Assembly (NCBI RefSeq): GCF_015751905.1
Contig: NZ_JADOUF010000001.1
Location: forward strand, 7,378,001-7,442,000
Origin: Longispora fulva
GTDB taxonomy: Bacteria > Actinomycetota > Actinomycetes > Mycobacteriales > Micromonosporaceae
DNA: 64,000 nt
Direction of reading: 5' to 3'
Numbering within the stretch: position 1 is the stretch's first letter; every line of letters begins with the position of its first letter. Under the pieces are notes generated by a model. The model did not search any database and had not been told where the DNA came from. It saw only the letters and a program-made list of their open reading frames with translations. Positions 43,569 through 52,061 of this stretch are shown here, piece after piece. The position numbers and the translations under genes are program-made.

Positions 43569-44069
43569 CTAGTCGGCCAGGCTCCCGCGGCGCCGCCGCC
43601 AGGCGAGCATGCCGACGAGGCCGCCCAGGCCGGCGATCCCGACCCCCGCGGCGGTCATGACGGCACCGGAGCCGCCGCCGAGCGCGACGCCCCCGGTGTT
43701 GGGGCCGTGGCTGGGCGTGGGCGCGGACTTGTACACGTACAGGCTCTGGGAGGCCTTCACATCGCTGCCGTTGCAGTTGGCCGTGATCGTGTAGACCCCG
43801 GTGGCGGTGTCGGCCGGGATGGCGACGCTGGCCCAGACGCCGTTGTTGCCGATCGACTGGTTGAGCGTCACCGGGCCGACGGACGACGGCGCGAACACCG
43901 CGGTGGCGGTCTGGTTCTTGCAGTTGTTGGCCGTCAGCTTCACGGTGCCGCCGGTCTGGATCAACTGTGGCTCGACCACGAGCGCGATGTTGTCGGCAGC
44001 CAGGGCGGGTGTGCCCGTCCCCAGCGCCAGGATCGTCCCTGCGGACAGGGCGGTCAGTAGCCGTCGCAT
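43569..44069 (-). CDS. Secreted surface protein with GPNTG sorting signal, likely sortase substrate
   Basis: 166 residues. A signal peptide (cleaved near ALA-AD, residue 25) is followed by an Ig-like beta domain with two Cys (50 and 99), a Ser/Pro linker, GPNTG at 122-126, a Gly/Ala-rich hydrophobic helix at 136-156 and a RRRR tail at 158-161. This is a cell-wall sorting signal with Gly in place of Leu of LPxTG. The sortase gene begins eight bases downstream, so they form one unit. Confidence 0.8.
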   Translation of the reverse strand: MRRLLTALSAGTILALGTGTPALAADNIALVVEPQLIQTGGTVKLTANNCKNQTATAVFAPSSVGPVTLNQSIGNNGVWASVAIPADTATGVYTITANCNGSDVKASQSLYVYKSAPTPSHGPNTGGVALGGGSGAVMTAAGVGIAGLGGLVGMLAWRRRRGSLAD

Positions 44070-44151
44070 GCCTCCCCCTTCGGTGGGCCTAGGGAGATTA
44101 GAGCATTTTTAGGTGTACATCGGGGAAGTCCGCCAATATCCACACAGACGT

Positions 44152-44167
44152 ACCGGCGCGCGCCGGT
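44152..44167. terminator. 16-bp perfect palindrome after kynU
   Basis: ACCGGCGCGCGCCGGT, 36 bases beyond the kynureninase stop. Perfect self-complementarity suits a terminator on either strand or a protein-binding dyad; no T-run follows. Confidence 0.45.
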
Positions 44168-44202
44168 GACGCCCCGCCGTACCCGTCGTCAAGGTCTGGC
44201 TC

Positions 44203-45459
44203 TTATGTCACCCGGGCGCGCTCGGCCGGGAACGCGTCGTGTTCGCCGGCCGCGACCAGGTCGCGCAGCCGCGCGAAGCCGTCGTAGACGTCCGTGTGCC
44301 GGGTGTAGAGCGGCGCCGGCCCGATCCGCAGCCGTTCCGGGGTCCGGAAGTCCGGGATGACCCCCCGCGCCTGCCAGGCCTGGCAGACCTGCCACGCCTG
44401 CTTGTGGTGCAGTGTCACGTGCGCGCCCCGCTGGGCGGCGTCGCGGGGCGAGGCCAGGGTGAACCCGAGCGGCGCGAGCCAGGCGTCGTGCAGCGTGACC
44501 ATCAGCTCGGTCAGGCTCTGGGCCTTGGCGTAGATGGCGTCGATGCCGGCCTCGGCGGTGATGCCGGCCCCCTCGAGCGCGCCGTAGAGGCCCGGGACCG
44601 GGGGAGTGCCGACCAGGAAGCGCTCGATCGAGTCCGCCGGCTGGTAGTCGTTGCCCATCTCGAACTGGTCGCGCTGGCCGAACCAGCCCCAGATCGGCTG
44701 CCGGAGCTGGGTGTGCAGGTCCTCGCGGACGTACAGGAACGCCGGCGCGCCCGGCCCGCCGTTGAGGTGCTTGTAGGTGCAGCCCACGGCGAGGTCCACG
44801 TTCGCGCTGTTCAGCGGCACCGGTACGGACCCGGCCGAGTGCGACAGGTCCCACAGGACGAGCGCGCCGGCCTCGTGCGCGGCGGCTGTGATGCCGGCCA
44901 TGTCGGCGATGGCGCCCGAGCGGTACGCCACGTGGGACAGCGAGACCAACGCCACAGTGTCGTCGAGGGCCGCGGAGACGTCCGCGAGGGACACCCCGGC
45001 GTCGATATCCGTACGGATCTTGCGAACCCGCAGGCCACGGGCCTCGGCGAGCCCGGCGAACACGTACTGGTCGGTCGGGAAGTTGTCGTCGTCGGTGACG
45101 ATCACGGTCCGCCCCGGGCGCGCGTCCAGTGCCGCGACGGCCAGTTTGTACAGGTTCACCGTGGTCGAGTCGGAGACCACCACCTCACCGGGCCGCGCCT
45201 CGACCACGCCACCGGCGATCACGTCCCCGGCGCGCCGGGCCAGCTCGATCCACTCGGCCCAGCCCCGGATCAGCCGGCCCTGCCACTCCTCCTCGAACAG
45301 CGCCCGCAGTCGCTCCAGGGTGGCCTTCGGCGGCCTGCCCAGGGAGTTCCCGTCCAGGTAGATCAGCTGATCGTCGCCGCCGAGGGCGAACCGGTCGCGG
45401 AAGGCGGCCAGCGGATCGGCGGCGTCGAGACGCTCGGCGAGTGCACGTTCGATGATCAC
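44203..45459 (-). CDS. kynU: Kynureninase
   Basis: 418 residues, usual length. YLDGNSLGRPP at the N-terminus, DLSHSAGSVPVPLN, and YKHLNGGPGAPAFLYV with the PLP lysine identify the family. It cleaves kynurenine to anthranilate (or hydroxykynurenine to hydroxyanthranilate) in tryptophan breakdown or in precursor supply for specialised metabolites. No other kynurenine-pathway genes are beside it. The GTG start at 45459 is one of few choices. Confidence 0.93.
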   Translation of the reverse strand: MIIERALAERLDAADPLAAFRDRFALGGDDQLIYLDGNSLGRPPKATLERLRALFEEEWQGRLIRGWAEWIELARRAGDVIAGGVVEARPGEVVVSDSTTVNLYKLAVAALDARPGRTVIVTDDDNFPTDQYVFAGLAEARGLRVRKIRTDIDAGVSLADVSAALDDTVALVSLSHVAYRSGAIADMAGITAAAHEAGALVLWDLSHSAGSVPVPLNSANVDLAVGCTYKHLNGGPGAPAFLYVREDLHTQLRQPIWGWFGQRDQFEMGNDYQPADSIERFLVGTPPVPGLYGALEGAGITAEAGIDAIYAKAQSLTELMVTLHDAWLAPLGFTLASPRDAAQRGAHVTLHHKQAWQVCQAWQARGVIPDFRTPERLRIGPAPLYTRHTDVYDGFARLRDLVAAGEHDAFPAERARVT

Positions 45460-45517
45460 GGTGGGAATACTAAGCCCCTGGCCTCGCCGACGACATGGTC
45501 TCCGATACCGTGACACC

Positions 45518-45787
45518 ATGTTTGGATATTCGATGAACACGGTGCTGTTCGTCGTCGGTGGCGCGCTCGGCGTCGTCGCGCTGGTGTACGCCATCGTCTA
45601 CGGGGCCAGCTCCCGGCAGGCCAAGCGGTACCGCCCGGGGCGTTCCTTCGAGTTCGCGCCCGTGTGGTTCCTGGCCCAGCCCGAGCTGCTCGTGACCGGG
45701 CAGAAGTCGAGCGCGCAGCTTCCGGCACTCACCGGCGTCCAGCCGGCCGCAGCGGGGACGAAGGGTGGAGCCAGTGGCAAGTGGTAA
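45518..45787 (+). CDS. Small membrane protein upstream of DUF5130 gene
   Basis: 89 residues. One helix at about 7-28 then a basic cytoplasmic tail with PGRSFEFAPVWFLAQPE. No named family. A TACCGT -10-like box at 45506-45511 ends six bases before ATG, so it is probably leaderless. It overlaps the DUF5130 gene and likely forms an operon with it. Confidence 0.7.
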   Translation: MFGYSMNTVLFVVGGALGVVALVYAIVYGASSRQAKRYRPGRSFEFAPVWFLAQPELLVTGQKSSAQLPALTGVQPAAAGTKGGASGKW

Positions 45788-46208
45788 CGCGCTCGCCGTG
45801 ACCGGCGCAGAGCACGGACACGCCGTGCAGACCTGGTACCCCGAGGTGGTCGACGGCCCCTTCACCTCCCGGCAGTTGATCCGGATCGACGAGGCGCTCC
45901 GCCTGGCCGACGCCGAGACCGGCGCGACCTTCAGCGTCTACGTCGGGGACCTGCACGTCCCCGTACGTGGCCACGCGGAGAAGTCGCACAGCCAGCTGGC
46001 CGACCCGGACAACAGCGTCCTGATCGCCGTCTCGCCGAACCAGCGCGTGCTGGAGATCGTCACGGGTGAGAAGGTCCGCAAGCGTCTCCCGGACCGCGAC
46101 TGCGCCCTGGCGGCGTTCTCGATGACGGCGGCGTTCACGGGCGGCGACCTGGCCGGCGGCATCGTCACCGGCCTCAGCCAGCTCGCCTCGCACACCCAGA
46201 AGATCTAG
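45774..46208 (+). CDS. DUF5130-family protein
   Basis: 144 residues. The segments ISRQLIRIDEAL-like FTSRQLIRIDEALRLADAETG, FSVYVGDLHVP, SVLIAVSPNQRVLEIVTGEKVRKRLPDRDC and AAFTGGDLAGGIVTGL are DUF5130 (a TPM-like fold found across actinobacteria). Function unknown; related TPM domains act at the membrane. GTG 45774 gives the family's usual VASGNA start; GTG 45765 is possible. A strong terminator follows. Confidence 0.85.
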   Translation: MASGNALAVTGAEHGHAVQTWYPEVVDGPFTSRQLIRIDEALRLADAETGATFSVYVGDLHVPVRGHAEKSHSQLADPDNSVLIAVSPNQRVLEIVTGEKVRKRLPDRDCALAAFSMTAAFTGGDLAGGIVTGLSQLASHTQKI

Positions 46209-46220
46209 ACGGGTACGAGA

Positions 46221-46249
46221 AGAGCCCGCCCCCATCGGGGGCGGGCTCT
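46221..46249 (+). terminator. Terminator of DUF5130 operon
   Basis: Perfect 13-base arms AGAGCCCGCCCCC / GGGGGCGGGCTCT with a 3-base loop, followed by TTC. Confidence 0.85.
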
Positions 46250-46282
46250 TTCGCATGGGGCTCCGGCGGGGAGCCGGAAACG

Positions 46283-46321
46283 GGAAAGCCCCCGACCACG
46301 TGGTGTGGCCGGGGGCTTTCC
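46283..46321 (-). terminator. Terminator of pepN
   Basis: Perfect 12-base arms GGAAAGCCCCCG / CGGGGGCTTTCC around a 15-base loop, eight bases past the pepN stop. With the preceding hairpin it forms a tail-to-tail pair insulating the convergent genes. Confidence 0.8.
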
Positions 46322-46328
46322 GTATGCC

Positions 46329-48887
46329 TCAGGCAGCGGCGGCATCTGTCTTGCGTGCGGCAAGGGCGCGCAGGACGTCGTCGCGGCCCTCGGCGATCAG
46401 CCGGCGCAGCGAGGACGGGTGGCTGGCGTCAGCGAGCCAGGCGTCCGACGCGGCGATCGTCTCGTCGCTGATCTGCAGCTTCGGGTAGCCGAACACGGCG
46501 AACATCTGGGCGATGTCCCCGTCCCGCAGCTCCCAGATCCGCGCGACGTCGGCGAAGAACCTCTCCGAGTACGGCGCGGTCAGCTCCACCTGCGTCGGGT
46601 GCTGGAACCCGAACACGAGGAACCGGGCCTGCATGTTGGTCAGGTCGCCCTCGCCGGTGAGCTGCGCCCACGCCGCGGCCTTGGCCTCGGCCGTCGGGAT
46701 CAGCGCCCGGGCCATGACGGCCTCCTGCTTGCCGGTGGCCGTCGGATCCCGGTCCAGCTCCGCCTCGATGTCGGCGTCGGTGGCCCGGCCGTTGGCGGTG
46801 AGGCTCTGCAGGAGGTGCCAGCGCAGGCCGGTGTCGATGGCCAGTCCCTCCGGGACGCCGGTGCCGTCGAGCCAGCCGCGCAGCGCGTCCAGGTCGGCGG
46901 TCGAGCGTGCCGTGTTGGCGTACAGCCGGGCCCAGGCGAGCTGGAGCCCGCTGCCCGGGGCCGCCGCGGCCACCGTCTCGCGGGCGGTGCTCGCGATCAG
47001 CTCGTAGCCCTCGGCGATCCAGGCCGGGTCGGCGTACGCGCTGAGCGTCGTGTTCACCTGGCGCGAGATGACCGTGACCAGGTTGATGTCGGTCTCCGCC
47101 GGCAGGCCCTTGGCGACCTGGCGGACGTAGTCGCGGGCCGGCAGCTCGCCGTCGCGGAGCGCGTCCCAGGCCGAGGCCCAGGTCAGGCCGCGGGACAGGG
47201 AGCTGCTGAAGCCGGCGATGTGCTCGAGCACCGTGGCGGCGGACCGCTCGTCGAACCGGGTCTTCGCGTAGGTCAGGTCGTCCTCGTTGAGGAGCAGCAC
47301 GTCGGGCTGCCGGACGCCGACCAGCGCGTCGACCGAGGTGGCCTCGCCGGCGACGTCGAGCTCGATCCGGTCGCGGAGGACCAGGTCGGAGCCCACGAGG
47401 TCGTACAGGCCCACGGCGATGCGGTGGTTGCGCAGCGTCGGGTAGTCCTCGGGGGCGGTCTGGTGGATCACGACCGAGGTGTAGTTGCCGTCAGCGTCGA
47501 CCGCCACGGTCGGGCGCAGCGTGTTGACCTGTGAGGTCTCCAGCCACTGCGCGGCGAACTCGCCGAGCTTGCGGCCCGAGGCCTCCTCGAGCGCGCCGAG
47601 CAGGTCGCCGAAGGTGGCGTTGCCCCACGCGTTCTTCGCGAAGTACTGCCGCAGGCCGGCGACGAACGGCTCCTCGCCGACGTACGCGACGAGCTGCTTG
47701 AGCACGCTCGCGCCCTTGGCGTAGGTGATGCCGTCGAAGTTGACCTCGACCGCCTCGACGTCGGGGGTGTCGCAGTACACCGGGTGGGTGCTCGACATCT
47801 GGTCCTGGCGGTAGCCCCAGGCCTTGCGGGCCGACAGGAACGTCGTCCACGCGTCGGTGAACCGGGTGGCCTTGGCGTTGCACCAGTGGCTCGCCCACTC
47901 CGCGAACGACTCGTTCAGCCACAGGTCGTCCCACCACTGCATGGTGACCAGGTCGCCGAACCACATGTGCGCCATCTCGTGCAGGATCGTGTTGGCGCGC
48001 TGCTCGTACTCGAAGTCGGTCACCGCCGAGCGGAACACGTAGGAGTCCTCGGCGAACGTGACGCAGCCGAAGTTCTCCATCGCCCCGGCGTTGTACTCCG
48101 GCACGAAGATCTGGTCGTACTTCGGCAGCGGGTAGCGCACCCCGAACTGCTCGTGGAAGAAGTCGAAGCCCTGCCGGGTGATGAGCAGGATGTCCTCGGG
48201 GTCGAAGTGCTCCTTGAGCGACTGCCGGCAGTACAGCCCGAGGTCGATGCCGTCGTGCTCGCTCTTGACCTCGTGGTACGGCCCGGCGCACAGCGCGTTG
48301 ATGTACGTGCTCATCTTCGCGCCCTGCTCGAAGTGCGTGACCTTCGCGCCGGTCTCGTGGTCCTCGACGGAGGCGATCGGCGCGTTGGAGATCAACTTCC
48401 AGTGCTGCGGGGCGGTCACGTGCCAGGTCGCCACGGACTTGAGGTCCGGCTGGTCGAAACAGGCGTAGGTGCGCTGCGCGTCGGCGGTCTCGAACTGCGA
48501 GTACAGGTAGACCTCGCCGTCGACCGGGTCGACGAACTTGTGCAGACCCATGCCCGAGTTGGAGTAGAGGAACTGGCCGACGACCACCAGGATGTTGTCG
48601 GCGGCGAGGCCGGGGACCACGAGGCCCTTCTCGCCGCTCCACCCGGTCAGGTCGAGCTCGACGCCGTTGAGGGTCGCGGACTCGATCGAGTCGGCGGCCG
48701 CCTCGATGAACGTGTCGGCCCCCGGCTCCGAGCACGTGAAGTGGATCTCCGACCGCGAGCGGTAGACCCGGTCGCCCGGCTTCCCGCCGCCATCGGTCAG
48801 ATCCAGGGAGATGTCGTACGAGAGAACCTCGAGCAGACGGGCGCGTTCGACCGCCTCGGTCTGGGCGAGGTTTCGGGTTCCTGCCAC
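46329..48887 (-). CDS. pepN: Aminopeptidase N (M1 family)
   Basis: 852 residues, the normal length of actinobacterial PepN. The substrate motif GAMEN (NAGAMENFGC), zinc motif HEMAHMWFGDL and downstream NESFAEW are intact, followed by the long helical ERAP1-like C-terminal domain. It removes N-terminal residues from peptides in the cytosol and is independent of the two secreted M1 lipoproteins at 34.9-37.8 kb. GTG 48887 has GGAGG nine bases upstream; longer frames lack similarity. Confidence 0.95.
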   Translation of the reverse strand: MAGTRNLAQTEAVERARLLEVLSYDISLDLTDGGGKPGDRVYRSRSEIHFTCSEPGADTFIEAAADSIESATLNGVELDLTGWSGEKGLVVPGLAADNILVVVGQFLYSNSGMGLHKFVDPVDGEVYLYSQFETADAQRTYACFDQPDLKSVATWHVTAPQHWKLISNAPIASVEDHETGAKVTHFEQGAKMSTYINALCAGPYHEVKSEHDGIDLGLYCRQSLKEHFDPEDILLITRQGFDFFHEQFGVRYPLPKYDQIFVPEYNAGAMENFGCVTFAEDSYVFRSAVTDFEYEQRANTILHEMAHMWFGDLVTMQWWDDLWLNESFAEWASHWCNAKATRFTDAWTTFLSARKAWGYRQDQMSSTHPVYCDTPDVEAVEVNFDGITYAKGASVLKQLVAYVGEEPFVAGLRQYFAKNAWGNATFGDLLGALEEASGRKLGEFAAQWLETSQVNTLRPTVAVDADGNYTSVVIHQTAPEDYPTLRNHRIAVGLYDLVGSDLVLRDRIELDVAGEATSVDALVGVRQPDVLLLNEDDLTYAKTRFDERSAATVLEHIAGFSSSLSRGLTWASAWDALRDGELPARDYVRQVAKGLPAETDINLVTVISRQVNTTLSAYADPAWIAEGYELIASTARETVAAAAPGSGLQLAWARLYANTARSTADLDALRGWLDGTGVPEGLAIDTGLRWHLLQSLTANGRATDADIEAELDRDPTATGKQEAVMARALIPTAEAKAAAWAQLTGEGDLTNMQARFLVFGFQHPTQVELTAPYSERFFADVARIWELRDGDIAQMFAVFGYPKLQISDETIAASDAWLADASHPSSLRRLIAEGRDDVLRALAARKTDAAAA

Positions 48888-49006
48888 CTGAATAATCCTC
48901 CATCGGCGGTGACGGCACAGATATCGGAAGGAAGTCTTGCACAATTCCAGGGGGTCCGCGCGACCGGAGGCTGGCCGGGAGCGGGCTGGCCGGTAGGGTT
49001 TTCACC

Positions 49007-50176
49007 ATGACGGTCGCGTACCCCATCAGCAGGGCCTGGATCTCTGCGGGTGGCACTGGAGCACAGAACTACGACGAGTTCGCCGATGACGCCGAAATCA
49101 CCGCCATTATCGCCGCTAATCCGGCCAGCGCGCTCGGTGTGGAGATGCCGCACCGCGCCCCGGAGAGCCTGGGCAAATCCTTCACCGAATCGTTGCCGGA
49201 CGCGGCGGCCCGACTGGCCGCGGCCAAGGAACGGGGCAGGTACACCCCTGCCGAGGAGATCGTCGCCGTGTACCGGCTCGGCAAGGGCTCCTTCGGGGTG
49301 TTCTGCCTGGTCGACACCGACCAGATCTCCACGAACGCCGACGAACCCGGCCTGGTGATCCGCAACGAGGACGTCTTCATCGAGAAGGTCCGCGAGCGGG
49401 TCGCGCTCGCCGAGGCCGTGGGACACCTGTTGTCCCCTGTTCTCCTGCTGCAGACCGGCAAGGGTGCCGAACTGCACGCACTGCTCGCCGAGCTGACCGA
49501 GCGGCTGGGTGCCGCCGATGTCACCGACGTCGACCAGGCCGGCCGGGAGCACGCCATCTGGGTGCTGGGCCCCGGGGCCGACCGGGACGCGGTGCTGGCC
49601 CTCGCCGGGGGCGGCGAGCTGATCGTCGCGGACGGCAACCACAGAAGTCTGGCCGCCCAGACGGGAGGTCTGCCCAAATTCCTGGCCGTGGTGACCACGC
49701 CGGAGTCGATCGCGATCCAGCCGTACAACCGACTGGTCTCGGGTGTCGATCTTGATCTCGAGGCGCTGGGCGGCGAGCTGGTCGAGCTCGACGGCCGTCC
49801 GGAGGTGCCCACCGCCGGCGGGACCATCCACGTGTACCAGGACGGCAGGGGCTACGCCCTGAGACTCCCGGTCGCCGAGGACTCGAGCGTGCTCGACCGG
49901 CTCGACCACGCGCTGGTCGAGAAGCAGGTCTTCAACGGCGCGCTCGGGCTCGACGCGGGCGACAAGAAGATCAACTACGTCGGCGGGGACTACCCGGCGT
50001 CGTGGCTGTGCGACGAGGTCGACGCCGGCCGGGCCAGTCTGGCCATCCTGATCGCGCCGGTCACGGTCGAGGACTTCGTCGCGGTCAACCTGTCCCGGCT
50101 CAAGCTGCCCCGCAAGAGCACCTGGTTCACCCCGAAGGCCCGGGGCGGGCTCGTCCTGAGCGAACTTCCCCGCTGA
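49007..50176 (+). CDS. DUF1015-family protein
   Basis: 389 residues. The motif IVADGNHRSLAA (DGHHR-like) and the C-terminal KSTWFTPKARGGLVLSEL are hallmarks of DUF1015, a HTH-like domain family of unknown function, some members of which sit near serine/one-carbon metabolism genes. A TAGGGT -10 box at 48994-48999 ends seven bases before ATG, suggesting a leaderless transcript. It stands alone, divergent from pepN. Confidence 0.87.
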   Translation: MTVAYPISRAWISAGGTGAQNYDEFADDAEITAIIAANPASALGVEMPHRAPESLGKSFTESLPDAAARLAAAKERGRYTPAEEIVAVYRLGKGSFGVFCLVDTDQISTNADEPGLVIRNEDVFIEKVRERVALAEAVGHLLSPVLLLQTGKGAELHALLAELTERLGAADVTDVDQAGREHAIWVLGPGADRDAVLALAGGGELIVADGNHRSLAAQTGGLPKFLAVVTTPESIAIQPYNRLVSGVDLDLEALGGELVELDGRPEVPTAGGTIHVYQDGRGYALRLPVAEDSSVLDRLDHALVEKQVFNGALGLDAGDKKINYVGGDYPASWLCDEVDAGRASLAILIAPVTVEDFVAVNLSRLKLPRKSTWFTPKARGGLVLSELPR

Positions 50177-50262
50177 TCGCGTGCCGGGGTCGGTCGACGT
50201 GCCAGGCGGCACCGGGACCGGCCCCGGGCGGGGGCGCGACGGCCGGATGGAATAGTGGCCGC

Positions 50263-50712
50263 ATGCGCGTTTACCTGGGAGCCGACCACGCCGGCTACGA
50301 ACTGAAGACCCACCTGGCCAGCGTCCTGTCCAAGGAGGGTCACGAGGTCGTGGACTGCGGCCCGCACGCCTACGACGCCGAGGACGACTACCCGCCGTTC
50401 TGCATCGACGCCGGCGAGCGGGTCGTCGCCGACCCGGGCAGCCTGGGCGTCGTGATCGGCGGCTCCGGCAACGGCGAGCAGATCGCCGCGAACAAGGTCG
50501 TCGGCGTGCGCGCGGCCCTGGCCTGGAGCGTGGAGACCGCGCAGCTGGCCCGGGAGCACAACGACGCCAACGTCGTCGGCATCGGCGCCCGGATGCACAC
50601 CCTCGACGGGGCCACCGAGATCGTGACGGCGTTCCTGACCACCCAGTTCTCGGGCGTAGACCGCCACATCCGCAGAATCGCGCTGATCAGTGACTACGAG
50701 AAGCGCTCTTGA
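50263..50712 (+). CDS. rpiB: Ribose-5-phosphate isomerase B
   Basis: 149 residues, typical RpiB/LacAB length. MRVYLGADHAGYELK, VVIGGSGNGEQIAANKVVGVRAALAW and REHNDANVVGIGARMH are conserved. It interconverts ribose-5-phosphate and ribulose-5-phosphate in the pentose phosphate pathway. The anion hole GGSGNGE has Glu as in the mycobacterial enzyme rather than the Cys of E. coli RpiB. A large multi-segment palindrome follows. Confidence 0.95.
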   Translation: MRVYLGADHAGYELKTHLASVLSKEGHEVVDCGPHAYDAEDDYPPFCIDAGERVVADPGSLGVVIGGSGNGEQIAANKVVGVRAALAWSVETAQLAREHNDANVVGIGARMHTLDGATEIVTAFLTTQFSGVDRHIRRIALISDYEKRS

Positions 50713-50727
50713 TCTAAGACGAAGTGG

Positions 50728-50822
50728 CCCGCTGAGGGCGGGGCTGGCAAGCGTCGGCGGAAGGCGCCAGGGCAGCGCCCTGCGCCTTTCACCGACGTGC
50801 GGCCAGCGTCGTCCTCAGCGGG
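50728..50822. repeat. 95-base multi-segment palindrome
   Basis: Nested complementary segments: CCCGCTGAGG/CCTCAGCGGG outermost, then GCTGGC/GCCAGC, CGTCGG/CCGACG and AAGGCG-CCAGGGC / GCCCTG-CGCCTT (one bulged C) around AGC. It sits between rpiB and the convergent small gene. It would fold as one long rod on either strand. It is larger than needed for a terminator. Confidence 0.75.
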
Positions 50823-50832
50823 TCCAAACGGT

Positions 50833-51036
50833 CTAGGAGAGCTGCTCTGGGGGGACCCAGTTGCGGCGGACCACGACCACTGCCTCCTCGGCGGTGGCCA
50901 GGTCCTCGGCGGTGGGTCTCGCCGCGTCACGGGCGCGCAGCGCCGCCCCCACGCTGACCTGCGATGATCCGGGGCCGATCAGCCCGCGCAGGCCACGGTC
51001 GGGGTCCTCACCGCCGCGTCGGCCGAAGTCCTTCAC
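50833..51036 (-). CDS. Small conserved actinobacterial protein
   Basis: 67 residues: MKDFGRRGGEDPDRGLRGLIG, a SQVS segment, then ARDAARPTAEDLATAEEAVVVVRRNWVPPEQL. Charged, soluble, no named domain; I recall similar short proteins in other actinobacteria. The GTG start at 51036 is favoured because KDFGRRGG-type starts look conserved. It is divergent from the epimerase gene, 55 bases apart. Confidence 0.6.
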   Translation of the reverse strand: MKDFGRRGGEDPDRGLRGLIGPGSSQVSVGAALRARDAARPTAEDLATAEEAVVVVRRNWVPPEQLS

Positions 51037-51091
51037 ACCTGTGACGGTAGCGTAGGTGTCAGCAATGGGACTGTTCTGACGGAGAGTGAGC

Positions 51092-51973
51092 ATGGAGACG
51101 TATCTGGTAACCGGCGGCGCCGGCTTCGTGGGCAGTAACGTGATCCGGGCCCTGTTGGAGCGCTACCCGGCGTCACAGATCATCTCCCTCGACAACTACC
51201 TCACGGGTACCCGGGACGCGCACGTCGACGACGAGCGCGTGACGTACCTCGAGGGCAGCACCGTCGACGTGAACTCCCTCGACCTCCCGCCCCTGAAGGC
51301 GGTGTTCCACCTCGGGGAGTACAGCCGGATCCCGCAGTCCTTCGACGAGCCGGACCTGGTCTGGGAGCTCAACCTCCGCGGCACCAAGGAGGTCGTCAAG
51401 CTCTGCCACGCGCGCGGCGTCCGGCTGGTCTACGCCGCGTCGAGCTCCAAGTTCGGCAACGAGGGCCAGGACGAGCACCTGAACCCGTACGCGTGGACGA
51501 AGGCCAAGAACGTCGAATACATTACGAACTTCGACAACTGGTACGGGCTCGACCACGTGATCACCTACTTCTACAACGTGTACGGCCCGGGGCAGATCAA
51601 GACCGGCAAGTACGCGACCGTGATCGGCATCTTCGAGTCCTGCCATGAGGCCGGCGAGCCGCTGCCCGTGGTCTCCCCGGGCACCCAGACCCGCGACTTC
51701 ACCCACATCGACGACATCGTCGCCGGCATCCTGACCTGCTTCGAGCACGGCAAGGGCGACGGCTACCTGCTCGGTGTCAACCGCGAGTGGCCTCTGATCG
51801 AGGTCGCCAGGATGTTCGGCGGCGAGATCAGGATGATCCCGGCGCTGCGCGGCGAGCGCGAGCGCGGCGCGGCCGACTCGGACAAGGCACGTCAGCTCGG
51901 CTGGGCCCCGCAGCGGTCCCTGGACGCCTACATCGCCGACTTCGTCGCGCGGACCCCGCGCCCGGGAGCCTGA
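51092..51973 (+). CDS. NAD-dependent epimerase/dehydratase (SDR)
   Basis: 293 residues. Extended SDR with GGAGFVGSN (NAD site), an SS-x-K-type active site (AASSSKFGN) and Y-AWT-K (Tyr135-Lys139 region). It resembles UDP-glucose/galactose epimerases or dTDP-sugar dehydratases, probably modifying a nucleotide sugar. GGAGAG six bases before ATG 51092 fixes the start over an upstream GTG at 51086. It stands alone, so the pathway is not shown. Confidence 0.85.
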   Translation: METYLVTGGAGFVGSNVIRALLERYPASQIISLDNYLTGTRDAHVDDERVTYLEGSTVDVNSLDLPPLKAVFHLGEYSRIPQSFDEPDLVWELNLRGTKEVVKLCHARGVRLVYAASSSKFGNEGQDEHLNPYAWTKAKNVEYITNFDNWYGLDHVITYFYNVYGPGQIKTGKYATVIGIFESCHEAGEPLPVVSPGTQTRDFTHIDDIVAGILTCFEHGKGDGYLLGVNREWPLIEVARMFGGEIRMIPALRGERERGAADSDKARQLGWAPQRSLDAYIADFVARTPRPGA

Positions 51974-52061
51974 GCGCCGCGCGGGGTTTCCCGCGATCCG
52001 TGGTGCGGCCCCCGACGCCCGGGGGACCGGGGTGGTCGCGCGGCCAGGCTAGGCTCGGTAA

